From positions 1 through 35,125 of the forward strand of contig CAINDC010000003.1 in assembly GCA_903847275.1 (NCBI GenBank): a DNA stretch of 35,125 nucleotides, given 5' to 3'. The notes below the pieces were generated by a model. That model did no database searches and was not told where the DNA came from. It worked only from the letters and a program-made list of their open reading frames with translations. Source of the DNA: an uncultured Pseudomonadota bacterium. Lineage in GTDB: Bacteria; Pseudomonadota; Gammaproteobacteria; Methylococcales; Methylomonadaceae. Positions 9,777 through 20,372 of the stretch are shown here, in pieces. Position 1 is the stretch's first letter; each line of letters opens with the position of its first letter. A program made the translations under genes and the position numbers.

Positions 9777-11681
9777 TTAGGGATAACGACTCAATCGATG
9801 CGTCCAAATATAATCTGCCGATTGATAATAACTCATTACATCATTAAGCAATTCAGATTGTGTTTCTGGTTTCAAAATCTGATGTTCACCGAGCGGATCA
9901 TCGACCATATCGACTTTTTGCTGTGGTGATAAATAGACCAATTTGTTGTCTTTAAACAAACCCAATTTTTGATAATTACTCACCAACGCACGCCCTTTTT
10001 CGGGCGACATTTTAAAAATATCCTGTCCATAAAATTGGCTTTCATAATTCAAATTCAACAACCCTAAAATGGTCGGAGCAACATCGATTTGACTGGAAAG
10101 CGTTGCATTTTCAACAGCGGGAACGTGTTTGGGTGCATAAATAAACAATGGAATATGATATTTATCAACAGGCAATTCGGTTTTTCGCGCACTTCCAGCA
10201 CAATGATCCGCGACCATGACAAAAATTGTATTTTCAAACCACGGTTTCGTTTTTGCCGTTTTGATAAATTCTTGCATCGCGTAATCGGTATATTTCACTG
10301 CGCCTTCACGACTTTGACCCGATGGAATATCAATTTTTCCTTCTGGGTACGAATACGGACGATGATTTGTCGTGGTCATGATTTGAAAGAAAAACGGTTT
10401 ATTTTCAACAAAATCTTTATCCGCTTCTTTCACTGTTCGATTAAAAATTACGTCATCGGACACCCCCCACGCATTTTTAAACGTCATTTCTTCGTTGGTA
10501 AATTCAGTTTGATCAACAATGCGATAACCGTTGCCCGAATAAAATTCGTTCATATTGTCGAAATAACCGCGTCCACCATATAAAAACGCCGTATCGTAGC
10601 CGCGTTCTTGTAAAACGTGACCCAAATTAAATAATTTTCCATTGTCGGGACGTTTCACAATCGATTGTCCTGCCGTCGGTGGAATCGATAATGTCAACGC
10701 TTCCAAACCACGAATGGTGCGCGTTCCTGTCGCATAAAAATTGGTAAACAATGCGCCATCTTTAAACCACTCGTCCATAAATGGCGTGATTTTTTGGGTA
10801 TTGCCAAATTTAGTCAAATAATCCGCGCTCAAACTTTCAACTGTAATCAAAATAACATTCAAACGTTTTTCTGCGCCCTGCCCTTTGATTTCACGTTTGA
10901 TGTTATATAAACCTTCGCTATTTGCTCCGAGTTCCGTTTTAATTTTTGCCGATAATTGCGCGTCATCTGCTAAACGATAAAATTGATGATAATCCAATTC
11001 ATTCGTGCGAAATGCTGAAAAGAATTGATACGCGCCATTTGCTGCGACTTCGTTTAAATAAGTATTTTGCGAGAATTGATACGTTGTACGACCAATGGCG
11101 AAGTAACTTATTACGGGTAATAAAAATAAAAATCCCGCAATTTTTGCTCGCCGCTTGAAACTTTCGGTTGCATAAAATGTGACGGCTAACGTACTTTTCA
11201 CCAGCCAAAAACAGCCAATCGAAATAATCAAAATACCTGTTAATAATTTTCCAAGCGGATACGATTCAATAATGTTTTGTACAACTTCATGCGTATAAAT
11301 TAAATAATCGACCGCAATGAAATTGAAACGCACACCGAATTCATCCCAAAATGTCCATTCAGAAAGAATCAGAAAAAATAACCCGTACAAATTCAACAAA
11401 AAGCCTGAAAACACAAACCATTTGTGTGGTTTACTTTGATACCAACGATTCGGAATCACCAATAAATACAGCGTGAATGGAATCAACAAATAGCTGTAAA
11501 ACGCCAAATCGTGAATCGCGCCCAAAATAAACGCAAAGGCAATTTGATAAAATGGCGTATCAATATCTGCCCACTGTTTAGCAAGTAACGCGATTCGCAG
11601 CAGCGCAAACGTGACTAAATTAATGAGTAAAAATAGTCCTAAAATGCTAAAACGTGACTTTGAAAATAATGCTAAACGCAT
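9777..11681 (-). CDS. LTA synthase / phosphoglycerol transferase-like membrane sulfatase
   Basis: N-terminal TM helices; sulfatase domain NVILITVESLSADYL, catalytic-Thr region GTRTIRGLEALTLSIPP, VMVADHCAGS. Confidence 0.88.
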   Translation of the reverse strand: MRLALFSKSRFSILGLFLLINLVTFALLRIALLAKQWADIDTPFYQIAFAFILGAIHDLAFYSYLLIPFTLYLLVIPNRWYQSKPHKWFVFSGFLLNLYGLFFLILSEWTFWDEFGVRFNFIAVDYLIYTHEVVQNIIESYPLGKLLTGILIISIGCFWLVKSTLAVTFYATESFKRRAKIAGFLFLLPVISYFAIGRTTYQFSQNTYLNEVAANGAYQFFSAFRTNELDYHQFYRLADDAQLSAKIKTELGANSEGLYNIKREIKGQGAEKRLNVILITVESLSADYLTKFGNTQKITPFMDEWFKDGALFTNFYATGTRTIRGLEALTLSIPPTAGQSIVKRPDNGKLFNLGHVLQERGYDTAFLYGGRGYFDNMNEFYSGNGYRIVDQTEFTNEEMTFKNAWGVSDDVIFNRTVKEADKDFVENKPFFFQIMTTTNHRPYSYPEGKIDIPSGQSREGAVKYTDYAMQEFIKTAKTKPWFENTIFVMVADHCAGSARKTELPVDKYHIPLFIYAPKHVPAVENATLSSQIDVAPTILGLLNLNYESQFYGQDIFKMSPEKGRALVSNYQKLGLFKDNKLVYLSPQQKVDMVDDPLGEHQILKPETQSELLNDVMSYYQSADYIWTHRLSRYP

Positions 11682-11684
11682 GAT

Positions 11685-12200
11685 TTAAATATCCATAAAC
11701 AGCATTGGAATGCCGTAAGTGAGAATGAAATAACTGAACGCCAAAGTTAAACTTTTGCTGACGTTGTACTTAAAAAATCGACGCAAAATATAAGCAACAA
11801 TCGCTAAATACCAACTTACTAAAAATATGGCTAAACCAATACCAACATATTCATGATATTCATAGTGCATCTTAATCAGTACGACATCTAAAATTTCACA
11901 CAAAATCGCTAACGTCATAATGAAGTTTTCACAGACAAAAATTGCCGTAAAAACACGTTGAAATAACAAGATATTTTTTTCAGCAAAAAATAGAAATGTG
12001 GCAACTGACGAAAACGCCATAATCGCTCGTAATGAAACTTCCAACGTTCCGTCAGCAGGATCAGCAATTAAACCTTCGACGATAATTCCTGAAATGAAAT
12101 AGAAAATAATGACGCTGCGCGAAAAAACACGACTTGGCATTAAATCGGTCGGATCGTTTTTGAACCAACACAATTTGAGATAAGAAATGAGTAATGACAT
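11685..12200 (-). CDS. Multi-pass membrane protein, unknown function
   Basis: Uninterrupted ORF with several hydrophobic helices, packed between neighbours. Confidence 0.65.
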   Translation of the reverse strand: MSLLISYLKLCWFKNDPTDLMPSRVFSRSVIIFYFISGIIVEGLIADPADGTLEVSLRAIMAFSSVATFLFFAEKNILLFQRVFTAIFVCENFIMTLAILCEILDVVLIKMHYEYHEYVGIGLAIFLVSWYLAIVAYILRRFFKYNVSKSLTLAFSYFILTYGIPMLFMDI

Positions 12201-12207
12201 GGCGAAA

Positions 12208-13005
12208 TTATTTAGCGGATTGTAAAAGGGTGATTAAACGGGTGGCGATAACTTCGCTCATTTGTGTTAAAAATAAATGCCCCATACTCGCGTGAAAACG
12301 GTTTTCATCTCGACTTCCAATGGCAAGCAAACCTTCTAATTCTGTAAATAATAACGGCACAATCGCACATGATTTCACTTCGTTCGCTTGAAAACCAAAC
12401 AGCATTCGAGCTTGCGTCAAAGTTGGTTTACCACAACGAGGCTTGCCTATTTGTAATTCTTCTGCAAAAGGTTTTAATTCATTGCTATCAGCCGCAACAA
12501 AAAGTCCATTTACATCAGAATTTGGAGCATCTTGAATCAAACGAATGGCGACAAAATCGGTCAAAAAATACTCCGACAACACGATATTTAAATTCGTTAC
12601 AACATCTTCCAATGTTGTTGCGTCGAGTAACGCCAAATTCAATTTGTGCATTCGAGTGACAGCAGTATCGTTGCCACGCGCAATTTCAATCAATTCAATC
12701 AATTGATTTTCCATTTCTTGCGAACGCGAACGGAATAATTCGAGCTGTTTCGAAATCAACGAAACCGCGACACCGCTAGGATGTGGGATACTTAACTGTT
12801 CAAGTAAATGAACGTGTTCAATAAAAAAATCGGAGTGCGATTTTAAATAATCGGCAACTTGCGCTGCATTGATTTCAGTTATTTTTTCAACTTTTTCTTT
12901 AACCACTTTGGGTTTAACGATTTTTTCAACTGTTGATTCTTTGGGTTTTAAAACACGCGGCTTGCGTGTTTTTTTAACAGACTTATTTTTTAATTCTTCA
13001 CTCAT
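12208..13005 (-). CDS. DUF484 family (GAF-like) protein with Lys-rich N-terminus
   Basis: [16 protein letters not shown] and RLIQDAP motifs; 4-nt overlap with dapF. Confidence 0.88.
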   Translation of the reverse strand: MSEELKNKSVKKTRKPRVLKPKESTVEKIVKPKVVKEKVEKITEINAAQVADYLKSHSDFFIEHVHLLEQLSIPHPSGVAVSLISKQLELFRSRSQEMENQLIELIEIARGNDTAVTRMHKLNLALLDATTLEDVVTNLNIVLSEYFLTDFVAIRLIQDAPNSDVNGLFVAADSNELKPFAEELQIGKPRCGKPTLTQARMLFGFQANEVKSCAIVPLLFTELEGLLAIGSRDENRFHASMGHLFLTQMSEVIATRLITLLQSAK

Positions 13006-13826
13006 AATGCAATAAATCCTTCAAAAATAGAAACGGCTGCGCCCGTCATAAAAACAGGTTCACCACGTCCTGCCCAACTGATATTTAATTCACCGCCAGG
13101 CAATTCAACACGGACAGTCTCGTTTAATAAATTTTGCTCAATTCCAATCACAACTGCCGCACACGCGCCACTTCCACAGGCTTGCGTTTCACCTGCACCA
13201 CGTTCAAAAACCCGTAATTTAATCGCATTTTTATCGACAACTTGCATAAAACCAATGTTGGCACGTTCTGAAAAAATTTTGTGACTTTCGAGAGTCGCGC
13301 CAATTGTTTCGACGGGCGCGGTTTTAATGTCATTCACTTGCAAAACTGCGTGTGGATTTCCCATTGAAACTGCACCGAAGGCTTTTTCAACACCATTCAC
13401 ATTGACGGTATAAAAACGTGCTTCTTGCTCCATAACCATTGGGATTTCAGCGGGTAAATGTTTTGGAATGCCCATATTGACAGTGATTAAATCGTTGTCA
13501 GAAAAACTTAAAACGAGTTGCCCTGATTTAGTTTCAACGACAATTTTGTCTTTGTCCGTTAATTTTTTGTCACGCACAAATCGCGCAAAACACCGTGCGC
13601 CGTTGCCGCATTGTCCGACTTCACTGCCATCGGCATTAAAAATTCGATATTTAAAATCGGCGTTTTCTTGATTGGTTTTTTCCACAACTAACAATTGGTC
13701 AAAACCAATTCCCGTGTGTCGATTCGCCATAAAACGAATTTTTTTTGGAGTCAGTGCAATGCGTTGATTTATCGCATCGACCACGACGAAATCATTGCCG
13801 AGACCGTGCATTTTGGTAAATTTCAT
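13002..13826 (-). CDS. dapF: Diaminopimelate epimerase
   Basis: [28 protein letters not shown] and ACGSGACAA Cys motifs; ORF track start (13931) is too long. Confidence 0.95.
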   Translation of the reverse strand: MKFTKMHGLGNDFVVVDAINQRIALTPKKIRFMANRHTGIGFDQLLVVEKTNQENADFKYRIFNADGSEVGQCGNGARCFARFVRDKKLTDKDKIVVETKSGQLVLSFSDNDLITVNMGIPKHLPAEIPMVMEQEARFYTVNVNGVEKAFGAVSMGNPHAVLQVNDIKTAPVETIGATLESHKIFSERANIGFMQVVDKNAIKLRVFERGAGETQACGSGACAAVVIGIEQNLLNETVRVELPGGELNISWAGRGEPVFMTGAAVSIFEGFIAL

Positions 13827-13840
13827 GAGTTTTTCTGTCG

Positions 13841-15283
13841 TTAAATCTGTGTTCCACCGACAGTTAAACCGTCGATTTTTAAAGTAGGTTGACCGACACC
13901 GACTGGCACGCTTTGACCGTCTTTGCCGCACGTTCCGACACCGCTGTCGAGTTCCAAATCGTTGCCGACCATCGACACTTTTGTCAAAACATCTGGGCCA
14001 TTTCCGATTAAGGTTGCACCTTTGACTGGGCGCGTGATTTTTCCATTTTCGATTAAATATGCTTCACTCGCAGAAAATACGAATTTGCCAGACGTAATGT
14101 CTACTTGTCCGCCTGCAAAGTTTTTCGCATACAAACCATTTTTCACTGAAGCAATAATTTCATCGGGTTGATGTTTCCCTGCAAGCATATAAGTGTTGGT
14201 CATACGAGGCATTGGCAAATGTGCGTAAGATTCACGGCGACCATTTCCAGTCGGGGCAACTCCCATCAAGCGTGCATTCAAACGATCTTGCATATACCCT
14301 TTTAAAATACCGTTTTCGATTAATACCGTGTTTTCAGTTTGCGTACCTTCGTCGTCAATGCTCAATGAACCACGTCGCCCGTACAATGTGCCATCGTCCA
14401 CAACCGTGCATAATTCAGACGCAACCCGTTCGCCAACCCGTCCGCTAAATGCCGATGTGCCTTTGCGATTAAAATCCCCTTCCAAACCGTGACCAATCGC
14501 TTCGTGCAACAAAATTCCAGGCCAACCAGAACCTAAAACAACCGTCATATTTCCAGCAGGAGCTTCATCAGCTTCAAGATTTACAAGAGCTTGACGCACT
14601 GCTTCTTTTGCGTAATTTAAAGCCATATTTTGTTCAAAAAACATCGCGTAATCACACCGCCCACCACCGCCCATACTGCCTTGTTCGCGTTTGCCATTTT
14701 CAACCACAATCACTGTGACATTCAAACGCACCAATGGGCGAACGTCTGCCAACAAATGCCCGTCTTGATTCGCCACCAAAATATGTTCGTGAACACACGA
14801 CAAGCTGATAATCACTTCCTCAACACGAGAATCTAACGCGCGAGTTTGACTGTCGAGTTGTTTTAAAAAATCAATTTTTTGTTGGTCTTCCAGTGATTTC
14901 AACGGATTTAACGTTGGATAAAGTAACCGCGCATTTTGTTCAATCGCTTTCAAATTCACTTGTGCGTTTTGGGCTTGGCGCGTAATCGCTTTGACGTTGT
15001 TGATTGCCTCGAATAAAACAGGAATTTCCAAACGGTCGCTGTAGGCAAAACCTGTTTTTTCACCTGAAACCGCCCGCACGCCTGCACCCTGTTCGATGCT
15101 GTGATGTCCTTCTTTCACAATGCCGCTTTCAAGCACCCATGATTCAGAATGGCTCGATTGAAAATAAATATCCGCCGCATCGACTTCTGCACTAAGCAGA
15201 TGATTCATCAATTTTTCAATGTCAGAATCTTGAATGTTTGCGGGGGTTAAAATGGCTTGTCGTGCGAGTTGAAGTAAGTGCAT
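13841..15283 (-). CDS. tldD: Metalloprotease TldD
   Basis: [25 protein letters not shown] metal-binding motif; full-length. Confidence 0.95.
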   Translation of the reverse strand: MHLLQLARQAILTPANIQDSDIEKLMNHLLSAEVDAADIYFQSSHSESWVLESGIVKEGHHSIEQGAGVRAVSGEKTGFAYSDRLEIPVLFEAINNVKAITRQAQNAQVNLKAIEQNARLLYPTLNPLKSLEDQQKIDFLKQLDSQTRALDSRVEEVIISLSCVHEHILVANQDGHLLADVRPLVRLNVTVIVVENGKREQGSMGGGGRCDYAMFFEQNMALNYAKEAVRQALVNLEADEAPAGNMTVVLGSGWPGILLHEAIGHGLEGDFNRKGTSAFSGRVGERVASELCTVVDDGTLYGRRGSLSIDDEGTQTENTVLIENGILKGYMQDRLNARLMGVAPTGNGRRESYAHLPMPRMTNTYMLAGKHQPDEIIASVKNGLYAKNFAGGQVDITSGKFVFSASEAYLIENGKITRPVKGATLIGNGPDVLTKVSMVGNDLELDSGVGTCGKDGQSVPVGVGQPTLKIDGLTVGGTQI

Positions 15284-15356
15284 AAGACCTGATTTGATTA
15301 TAAAAATGGTGCATAAAGGGCGCGTTTAGAACTCGCCCCTGCAAAATAGAATGTGG

Positions 15357-15875
15357 TTAATGAATATGAACTTCGCGTGTTTGAACGGTGTCGCTGCGAC
15401 GCAAAATATAACTATCCGCTTTCTCGCCTGTGAATGGCTTTCCATCATCGTTAAGTTGAATCAAGGTGCCTTCGTCTTTAATTCGATACATTTTCGTGTT
15501 GGATTCACTATTTTTTGGTGTCAAAAGAACCAATTTATTTTCTTCATCCCAAGTGTATTTTCCTTTTTCGTAAAATTCTCTTGAAGATTCTTTTGCAGGT
15601 TGCGTAACGAGCAAGTAATTATTATTATCTTTTAAAGATAGCGTGGCTTTGATGCCATTACAGTTATCGCAAGGCAAAAAACCGTAAAAAACACCACGAA
15701 ATTTTTTGCTTTCTTCAACAGCGGTTAAATGATTTGTATGATCGCCTTCTTGTTGATGCGTAGCGACTCGTGCCTCAAGAAATTTTTGTTGTGCCGAAAG
15801 ATCCGTCGCGGCAAACGTTGAATTAGCTAAAACTAATACGCCTAAAAAAGTTAAAGTTTTTTTCATTGTTTTCAT
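15357..15875 (-). CDS. NlpE N-terminal-domain-like periplasmic protein
   Basis: Signal peptide; FYGFLPCDNCNGIKATLSL motif; no lipobox. Confidence 0.7.
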   Translation of the reverse strand: MKTMKKTLTFLGVLVLANSTFAATDLSAQQKFLEARVATHQQEGDHTNHLTAVEESKKFRGVFYGFLPCDNCNGIKATLSLKDNNNYLLVTQPAKESSREFYEKGKYTWDEENKLVLLTPKNSESNTKMYRIKDEGTLIQLNDDGKPFTGEKADSYILRRSDTVQTREVHIH

Positions 15876-15900
15876 AAAACGTATTCTCCAAAAGTTGTTT

Positions 15901-17037
15901 TTAATTTGTAGTTACAAGTAAATCAACCAACATCTGCTCATAAATTTTGCTCAAAATTTCTAAATCCGCAACGCCAATATGTTCGTTTACTTTGTGAATA
16001 CTGGCATTTAATGCGCCAAGTTCAAGAACTTGTGCGCCTGTCGGAGCAATGAATCGTCCATCTGACGTACCGCCACCTGTATCATCAACGGTTTCAAAAC
16101 CTGTGACTGTTTTAATCGCAGAATGCGCCGCATCAATCAACGCGCCTTTTGAGGTTAAAAAGGGATTTCCTGACAAACGCCACACAATGTCGTATTTCAA
16201 ACCGTGACGATTCAAAATCTCTGCAGTGCGTTGTTTGATTATTTCGTCGGTTAATTCGGTGCTAAAACGCAAATTAAACTGCACATTTGCGGCGGCTGGA
16301 ATGACATTTTCTGCACCAGCACCGCTGTGAATGTTGGAAATTTGCAAACTGGTTGCAGGGAAAAATTCGTTGCCGTTGTCCCAAACTTCATTCACCAAAT
16401 CGTTTAACGCGGGTGTGATTTTATGAATCGGATTGTCAGCCAATTCGGGATACGCAACGTGACCTTGAATGCCGTGAACCGTTAAATTTGCATTCAACGA
16501 ACCCCGTCGTCCCACACGAATGACATCACCAATTTGTTTGTCACTCGATGGTTCACCGACTAAACACCAATCAATTTTATCGCCGCGATTTTCTAAAACA
16601 TCGACAACTTTTATTACGCCATTTGTCGCTGCACCCTCTTCGTCGCTGGTCAACATAATCGCAATCGAGCCTGCATGATTTGGATAGTTTTTTACGAATC
16701 GTTCAACCGCAGTAATAAAACACGCGATGCCGCCTTTCATATCCGCCGCGCCACGTCCATATAACTGACCGTCACGAATCGTTGGCTCAAACGGCGGCGA
16801 TTCCCACAAATTCAACGCGCCAACAGGTACAACATCCGTGTGACCTAAAAATACAAAAAGCGGTTTTTCTGCACCACGTCGAAGCCACATATTTTCAGTG
16901 TCGCCAAAATTCAAACGTTCATCGATGAAACCTAATGTCGTTAAACGATTAGCACACAATGCCAAACAGCCTGCGTCATTTGGCGTTACCGATTCACGGC
17001 GAATTAAATCTTTTAAAAGTTCTAATGTATCTGTCAT
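15901..17037 (-). CDS. dapE: Succinyl-diaminopimelate desuccinylase
   Basis: FLGHTDVVPVG, GRGAADMKGG, TSDEEG and DDTGGGTSDGRF motifs. Confidence 0.95.
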   Translation of the reverse strand: MTDTLELLKDLIRRESVTPNDAGCLALCANRLTTLGFIDERLNFGDTENMWLRRGAEKPLFVFLGHTDVVPVGALNLWESPPFEPTIRDGQLYGRGAADMKGGIACFITAVERFVKNYPNHAGSIAIMLTSDEEGAATNGVIKVVDVLENRGDKIDWCLVGEPSSDKQIGDVIRVGRRGSLNANLTVHGIQGHVAYPELADNPIHKITPALNDLVNEVWDNGNEFFPATSLQISNIHSGAGAENVIPAAANVQFNLRFSTELTDEIIKQRTAEILNRHGLKYDIVWRLSGNPFLTSKGALIDAAHSAIKTVTGFETVDDTGGGTSDGRFIAPTGAQVLELGALNASIHKVNEHIGVADLEILSKIYEQMLVDLLVTTN

Positions 17038-17378
17038 AAAAAATGTTTTTCATACATTCGTGTATCAAAACCGACCAGTAAAACAGAGCCGTTATCAATC
17101 ACGGGACGTTTCATTAGCGTGCGATTTTGAGCAATTAACGGCAACGCGGTTTCAATGTTCGTGCAAAGTTGTTGATCTAGCGACAATTTCCGCCACGTCA
17201 TGCCTTTACGGTTCAACAAAACTTGCCAATCCTCAAGCCGTGCTGCAAATTGTTTTAACGTTTCCAACGTCAAACCTTGGCTACGAATATCGTGGAATTT
17301 GTATTCAATTTGATGCTCATCAAACCAAAGTCGTGCTTTTTTGACCGTATCGCAATTTGTTAAACCGTAAATAATCAT
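17034..17378 (-). CDS. ArsC/Spx-family (YffB-like) thioredoxin-fold protein
   Basis: YGLTNCDTVKKARLWFDEH and KRPVIDNG motifs; overlaps dapE by 4 nt as in yffB-dapE. Confidence 0.85.
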   Translation of the reverse strand: MIIYGLTNCDTVKKARLWFDEHQIEYKFHDIRSQGLTLETLKQFAARLEDWQVLLNRKGMTWRKLSLDQQLCTNIETALPLIAQNRTLMKRPVIDNGSVLLVGFDTRMYEKHFL

Positions 17379-17382
17379 TCAA

Positions 17383-17628
17383 TTAGCCTTCTGCGCCGCC
17401 GAGTAAATCTTCGATAGCTGGCAATTCAGGGTCTGTTTTCAAACGGATTTTGTAAAGATCGATAAGTTCCATTAAGGCTTGCTCCAAATCGCCTAAAATT
17501 TCTTCTTCGTTTTCGATTTCGTCGTCAGGCACTTCGCCCGATTCTAAATAATCTTGTTGAGTATTGACTGAATCTTCAACTGATAAAATTGAATACATCA
17601 AGGTGGTACTAGAAATTTCTTTGCTCAT
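17383..17628 (-). CDS. Small acidic protein, unknown function
   Basis: ORF packed in the operon; sequence not recognised. Confidence 0.6.
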   Translation of the reverse strand: MSKEISSTTLMYSILSVEDSVNTQQDYLESGEVPDDEIENEEEILGDLEQALMELIDLYKIRLKTDPELPAIEDLLGGAEG

Positions 17629-17656
17629 GGTTTTGCCTCTTGGTTAAGTAAAATAG

Positions 17657-18328
17657 TTAATTTGTGTAACGCGTAGAATCTTCAATTCCCGCTGCTAAAA
17701 AACCCGCTTTTCGTAATCGACACGCATCACACGTTCCGCAGGCTTCGCCGTTTTCATTGGCAGAATAACAGGAAACAGTTTGTCGATAATCTACGCCCAA
17801 TTTTGTACCTGTTTCAATAATTTCAGCTTTGCTCAAATGAATTAAAGGTGTATGAATTTTAAACGGTTCGCCTTCAACGCTGGCTTTTGTGGCTAAATTT
17901 GCCATTGTTTCAAACGCGCTGATAAATTCTGGTCGGCAATCAGGATAACCCGAATAATCCACTGCATTCACACCGATAAAAATATCTTGCGCGTGTAATA
18001 CTTCTGCCCAACCTAACGCGAGCGACAAAAAAACGGTATTTCGTGCAGGAACATAAGTTACTGGAATGCCTGTTTCCAAGGTTTGCGGTACGGCAATTTC
18101 GGAATCTGTCAATGCACTGCCGCCAATTGTTCCTAATCCTAAACTCACGACTTTACGCGTCACGCCATAATCTGCGGCGATTTTTTCACCAGCTTGTAAT
18201 TCGGCTTTATTGCGTTGCCCGTAATCGAAACTCAGCGCATAGCATTCATAACCTTGTGCTTGCGCCATTGCTAAAACGGTGACGGAATCCAATCCGCCTG
18301 AAAGTAAAACGACTGCTTTTTTTTGCAT
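17657..18328 (-). CDS. queC: 7-cyano-7-deazaguanine synthase
   Basis: [14 protein letters not shown]-loop; [14 protein letters not shown] Zn site. Confidence 0.95.
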   Translation of the reverse strand: MQKKAVVLLSGGLDSVTVLAMAQAQGYECYALSFDYGQRNKAELQAGEKIAADYGVTRKVVSLGLGTIGGSALTDSEIAVPQTLETGIPVTYVPARNTVFLSLALGWAEVLHAQDIFIGVNAVDYSGYPDCRPEFISAFETMANLATKASVEGEPFKIHTPLIHLSKAEIIETGTKLGVDYRQTVSCYSANENGEACGTCDACRLRKAGFLAAGIEDSTRYTN

Positions 18329-18964
18329 TTATTTTCCTTGTGCGTCTTGCCACAAGAGTTTGTGAAGTTGAATTTGAAAACGAACGGGTAATCTGTCTGC
18401 TAAAATTTTTTCCGCCAATTCTGTAGAATTTTGCGTTGGCACGACAGGCGAAAATAAAATTTGGCAACGTTGCGCTAAATCGTAATCAGTCATGGTTTTT
18501 TTAGCCCAGTTGTAATCGTTATCGTCGGCAATCACAAATTTCACTTGGTCTTGCGTGGTTAAAAATCCGACATTTTCATAACGATTTTTTTCAACTTCAC
18601 CACAACTAGGTGTTTTTAAATCCATGACCTTGACGATTCGCTTATCAACTTTTGAAACGTCTAACGCGCCGCTGGTTTCGAGTGAAACATTAAAATTTGC
18701 GTCAGCTAATTTTGTTAATAATTCTAAACACGCTGGTTGTGCCAGCGGTTCGCCGCCTGTGACACAAACGGTTTTGCAATCGTATTTTTGAATTTCAGTC
18801 AAAATTTCTTCAAGCGACATTTTCACACCGCCAGAAAACGCATAACTCGTATCGCAATAATTACAACGCAATGGACAACCTGTTAAACGGACAAAAACAG
18901 TTGGCAATCCGACTGTGTTGGATTCACCTTGAAGGGAATAAAAAATCTCGCTAACTCTTAGCAT
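18329..18964 (-). CDS. queE: 7-carboxy-7-deazaguanine synthase (radical SAM)
   Basis: EIFYSLQGES; CPLRCNYCDTSYAF radical-SAM motif; VTGGEPLAQ. Confidence 0.95.
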   Translation of the reverse strand: MLRVSEIFYSLQGESNTVGLPTVFVRLTGCPLRCNYCDTSYAFSGGVKMSLEEILTEIQKYDCKTVCVTGGEPLAQPACLELLTKLADANFNVSLETSGALDVSKVDKRIVKVMDLKTPSCGEVEKNRYENVGFLTTQDQVKFVIADDNDYNWAKKTMTDYDLAQRCQILFSPVVPTQNSTELAEKILADRLPVRFQIQLHKLLWQDAQGK

Positions 18965-19756
18965 CTAGTTTGATGTGCCATTGAGTTGTTGCAATTTTTT
19001 TGCCGCAACTTCAGCAGATTTTGAACTTGGATAATCAGTAATCACGCGCGTTAAATACTCTTTTGCTTTTGCCACATTTTTCGCATCCATTTCGATTGAA
19101 CCGAGTTTTAAAAGCGCATCTGGCACTTTTTGACTGGTGGGATATTTTTCTAAAACCGCGTTAAAGGCTTTTTTTGCTGACGGAATATCTTTATTTACAC
19201 GATACGCTTCACCCAACCAAAACTGTGCATTATTTGCTAACAAGTTTGTTGGGTCTTTAGCTAATAACGCATTAAATTGGTTAATCGCTTCAGCAACTTG
19301 ACCATTTTTAAATGTGGTAAAAGCTTCTTGATATGGTGTTTGTGAACCCGTTGGCGATGCGGGATTTACAGCAGCAGGAACAGCAGGTTTTACCTCAACG
19401 GGTTCAGCAGATTCTTTTGTCGATGGTGCTAATTCAGACGGTTTAGCACCACTTGATTTATTTTCAACTTGTTGCAAACGGTCATCAAAATCAACATACA
19501 TTGCCGATTGCTTCTTTTTCATTTCAGCAATCAAATTTGCTTGTTCTTCAAGTTTGCCATTGAGTTGTTGAATTTCTGCCTGCGCTTCATCCAAACGAGT
19601 CATCAATTCAAATGTGCTATTCATCGGCGCACTTACGGCAACAGGCGTTTGAGTGGAAACGCCCATTGGATAATTTGAATTATCAATCACGGGTGCGAGT
19701 GAATCTGCAATTGCAAATGAACTCGCAAAAAGTAAAAACGCAGGAAGTTTTTTCAT
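18965..19756 (-). CDS. cpoB: Tol-Pal associated protein CpoB/YbgF
   Basis: Signal peptide, coiled coil, C-terminal TPRs (YQEAFTTFKNGQ..); start set at MKKLPAF after the pal stop. Confidence 0.88.
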   Translation of the reverse strand: MKKLPAFLLFASSFAIADSLAPVIDNSNYPMGVSTQTPVAVSAPMNSTFELMTRLDEAQAEIQQLNGKLEEQANLIAEMKKKQSAMYVDFDDRLQQVENKSSGAKPSELAPSTKESAEPVEVKPAVPAAVNPASPTGSQTPYQEAFTTFKNGQVAEAINQFNALLAKDPTNLLANNAQFWLGEAYRVNKDIPSAKKAFNAVLEKYPTSQKVPDALLKLGSIEMDAKNVAKAKEYLTRVITDYPSSKSAEVAAKKLQQLNGTSN

Positions 19757-19757
19757 T

Positions 19758-20336
19758 TTAGTAAGCAAGTTCAACGCGACGGTTTAATTCCCAAGACGAT
19801 TCATCGTGTCCCATGGCAACAGGTTTTTCTTCCCCGTAACTAACGATGCCAAGTTGGCTTTCAGAAACACCTTGTGCTTTCAACATACCTGCGACGGTTT
19901 TTGAACGTTGTTCACCTAATGCAATGTTGTATTCACGCGAACCACGTTCGTCGCCATTACCTTCTAAAACAATGTGTTGACTAGGATTTGCTAATAAATA
20001 ACGAGCATGAGCTGCGATTACGGGAACAAAATCTTGTTGAACTTGGCTGCTGTCGAGCATGAAATAAATCGTGCGTTTTGAAAGCGGATTATTTGGATCA
20101 CTAAATTCTGGTGGCAAACCATTTGCGCCGCGTGCGCCATATTTACCATTTGCACCAAAACGTCCACCACCATTCATGCCCGAACCGTCGCCTAAACCGC
20201 TGACAGACGCGTCGTTCATGCCGCCATTTAGACTACCATCAGTCAAACTGGCATCTTTTTCTTCATCAGAGCTACAACCTGTTAAAGCTAATGTACTTGC
20301 GATAGCCATTGCCACTAAAGTTTTTGTAAATTTCAT
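19758..20336 (-). CDS. pal: Peptidoglycan-associated lipoprotein Pal with Gly/Asn-rich linker
   Basis: Lipobox LTGC; OmpA-like IVLEGNGDERGSREYNIALGEQRS. Confidence 0.95.
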   Translation of the reverse strand: MKFTKTLVAMAIASTLALTGCSSDEEKDASLTDGSLNGGMNDASVSGLGDGSGMNGGGRFGANGKYGARGANGLPPEFSDPNNPLSKRTIYFMLDSSQVQQDFVPVIAAHARYLLANPSQHIVLEGNGDERGSREYNIALGEQRSKTVAGMLKAQGVSESQLGIVSYGEEKPVAMGHDESSWELNRRVELAY

Positions 20337-20372
20337 ACTTATTTTTCCTAAATTTTAAGGGTTAAAAAATGT

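Noticed and set aside
10089-10583. 164-aa + strand ORF
   Set aside because: Antisense to the well-supported sulfatase-domain gene; no recognisable domain.
13827-13931. N-terminal extension of dapF ([12 protein letters not shown]...)
   Set aside because: Overlaps the tldD 3' end; canonical DapF start [13 protein letters not shown] is at 13826.
15317-15341. GGGCG/CGCCC hairpin as terminator downstream of tldD or nlpE-like gene
   Set aside because: Lies upstream of the tldD start and lacks a good T-run on either strand; too weak to call.
16898-17344. 148-aa + strand ORF
   Set aside because: Antisense across dapE and the ArsC-like gene; both have clear motifs.
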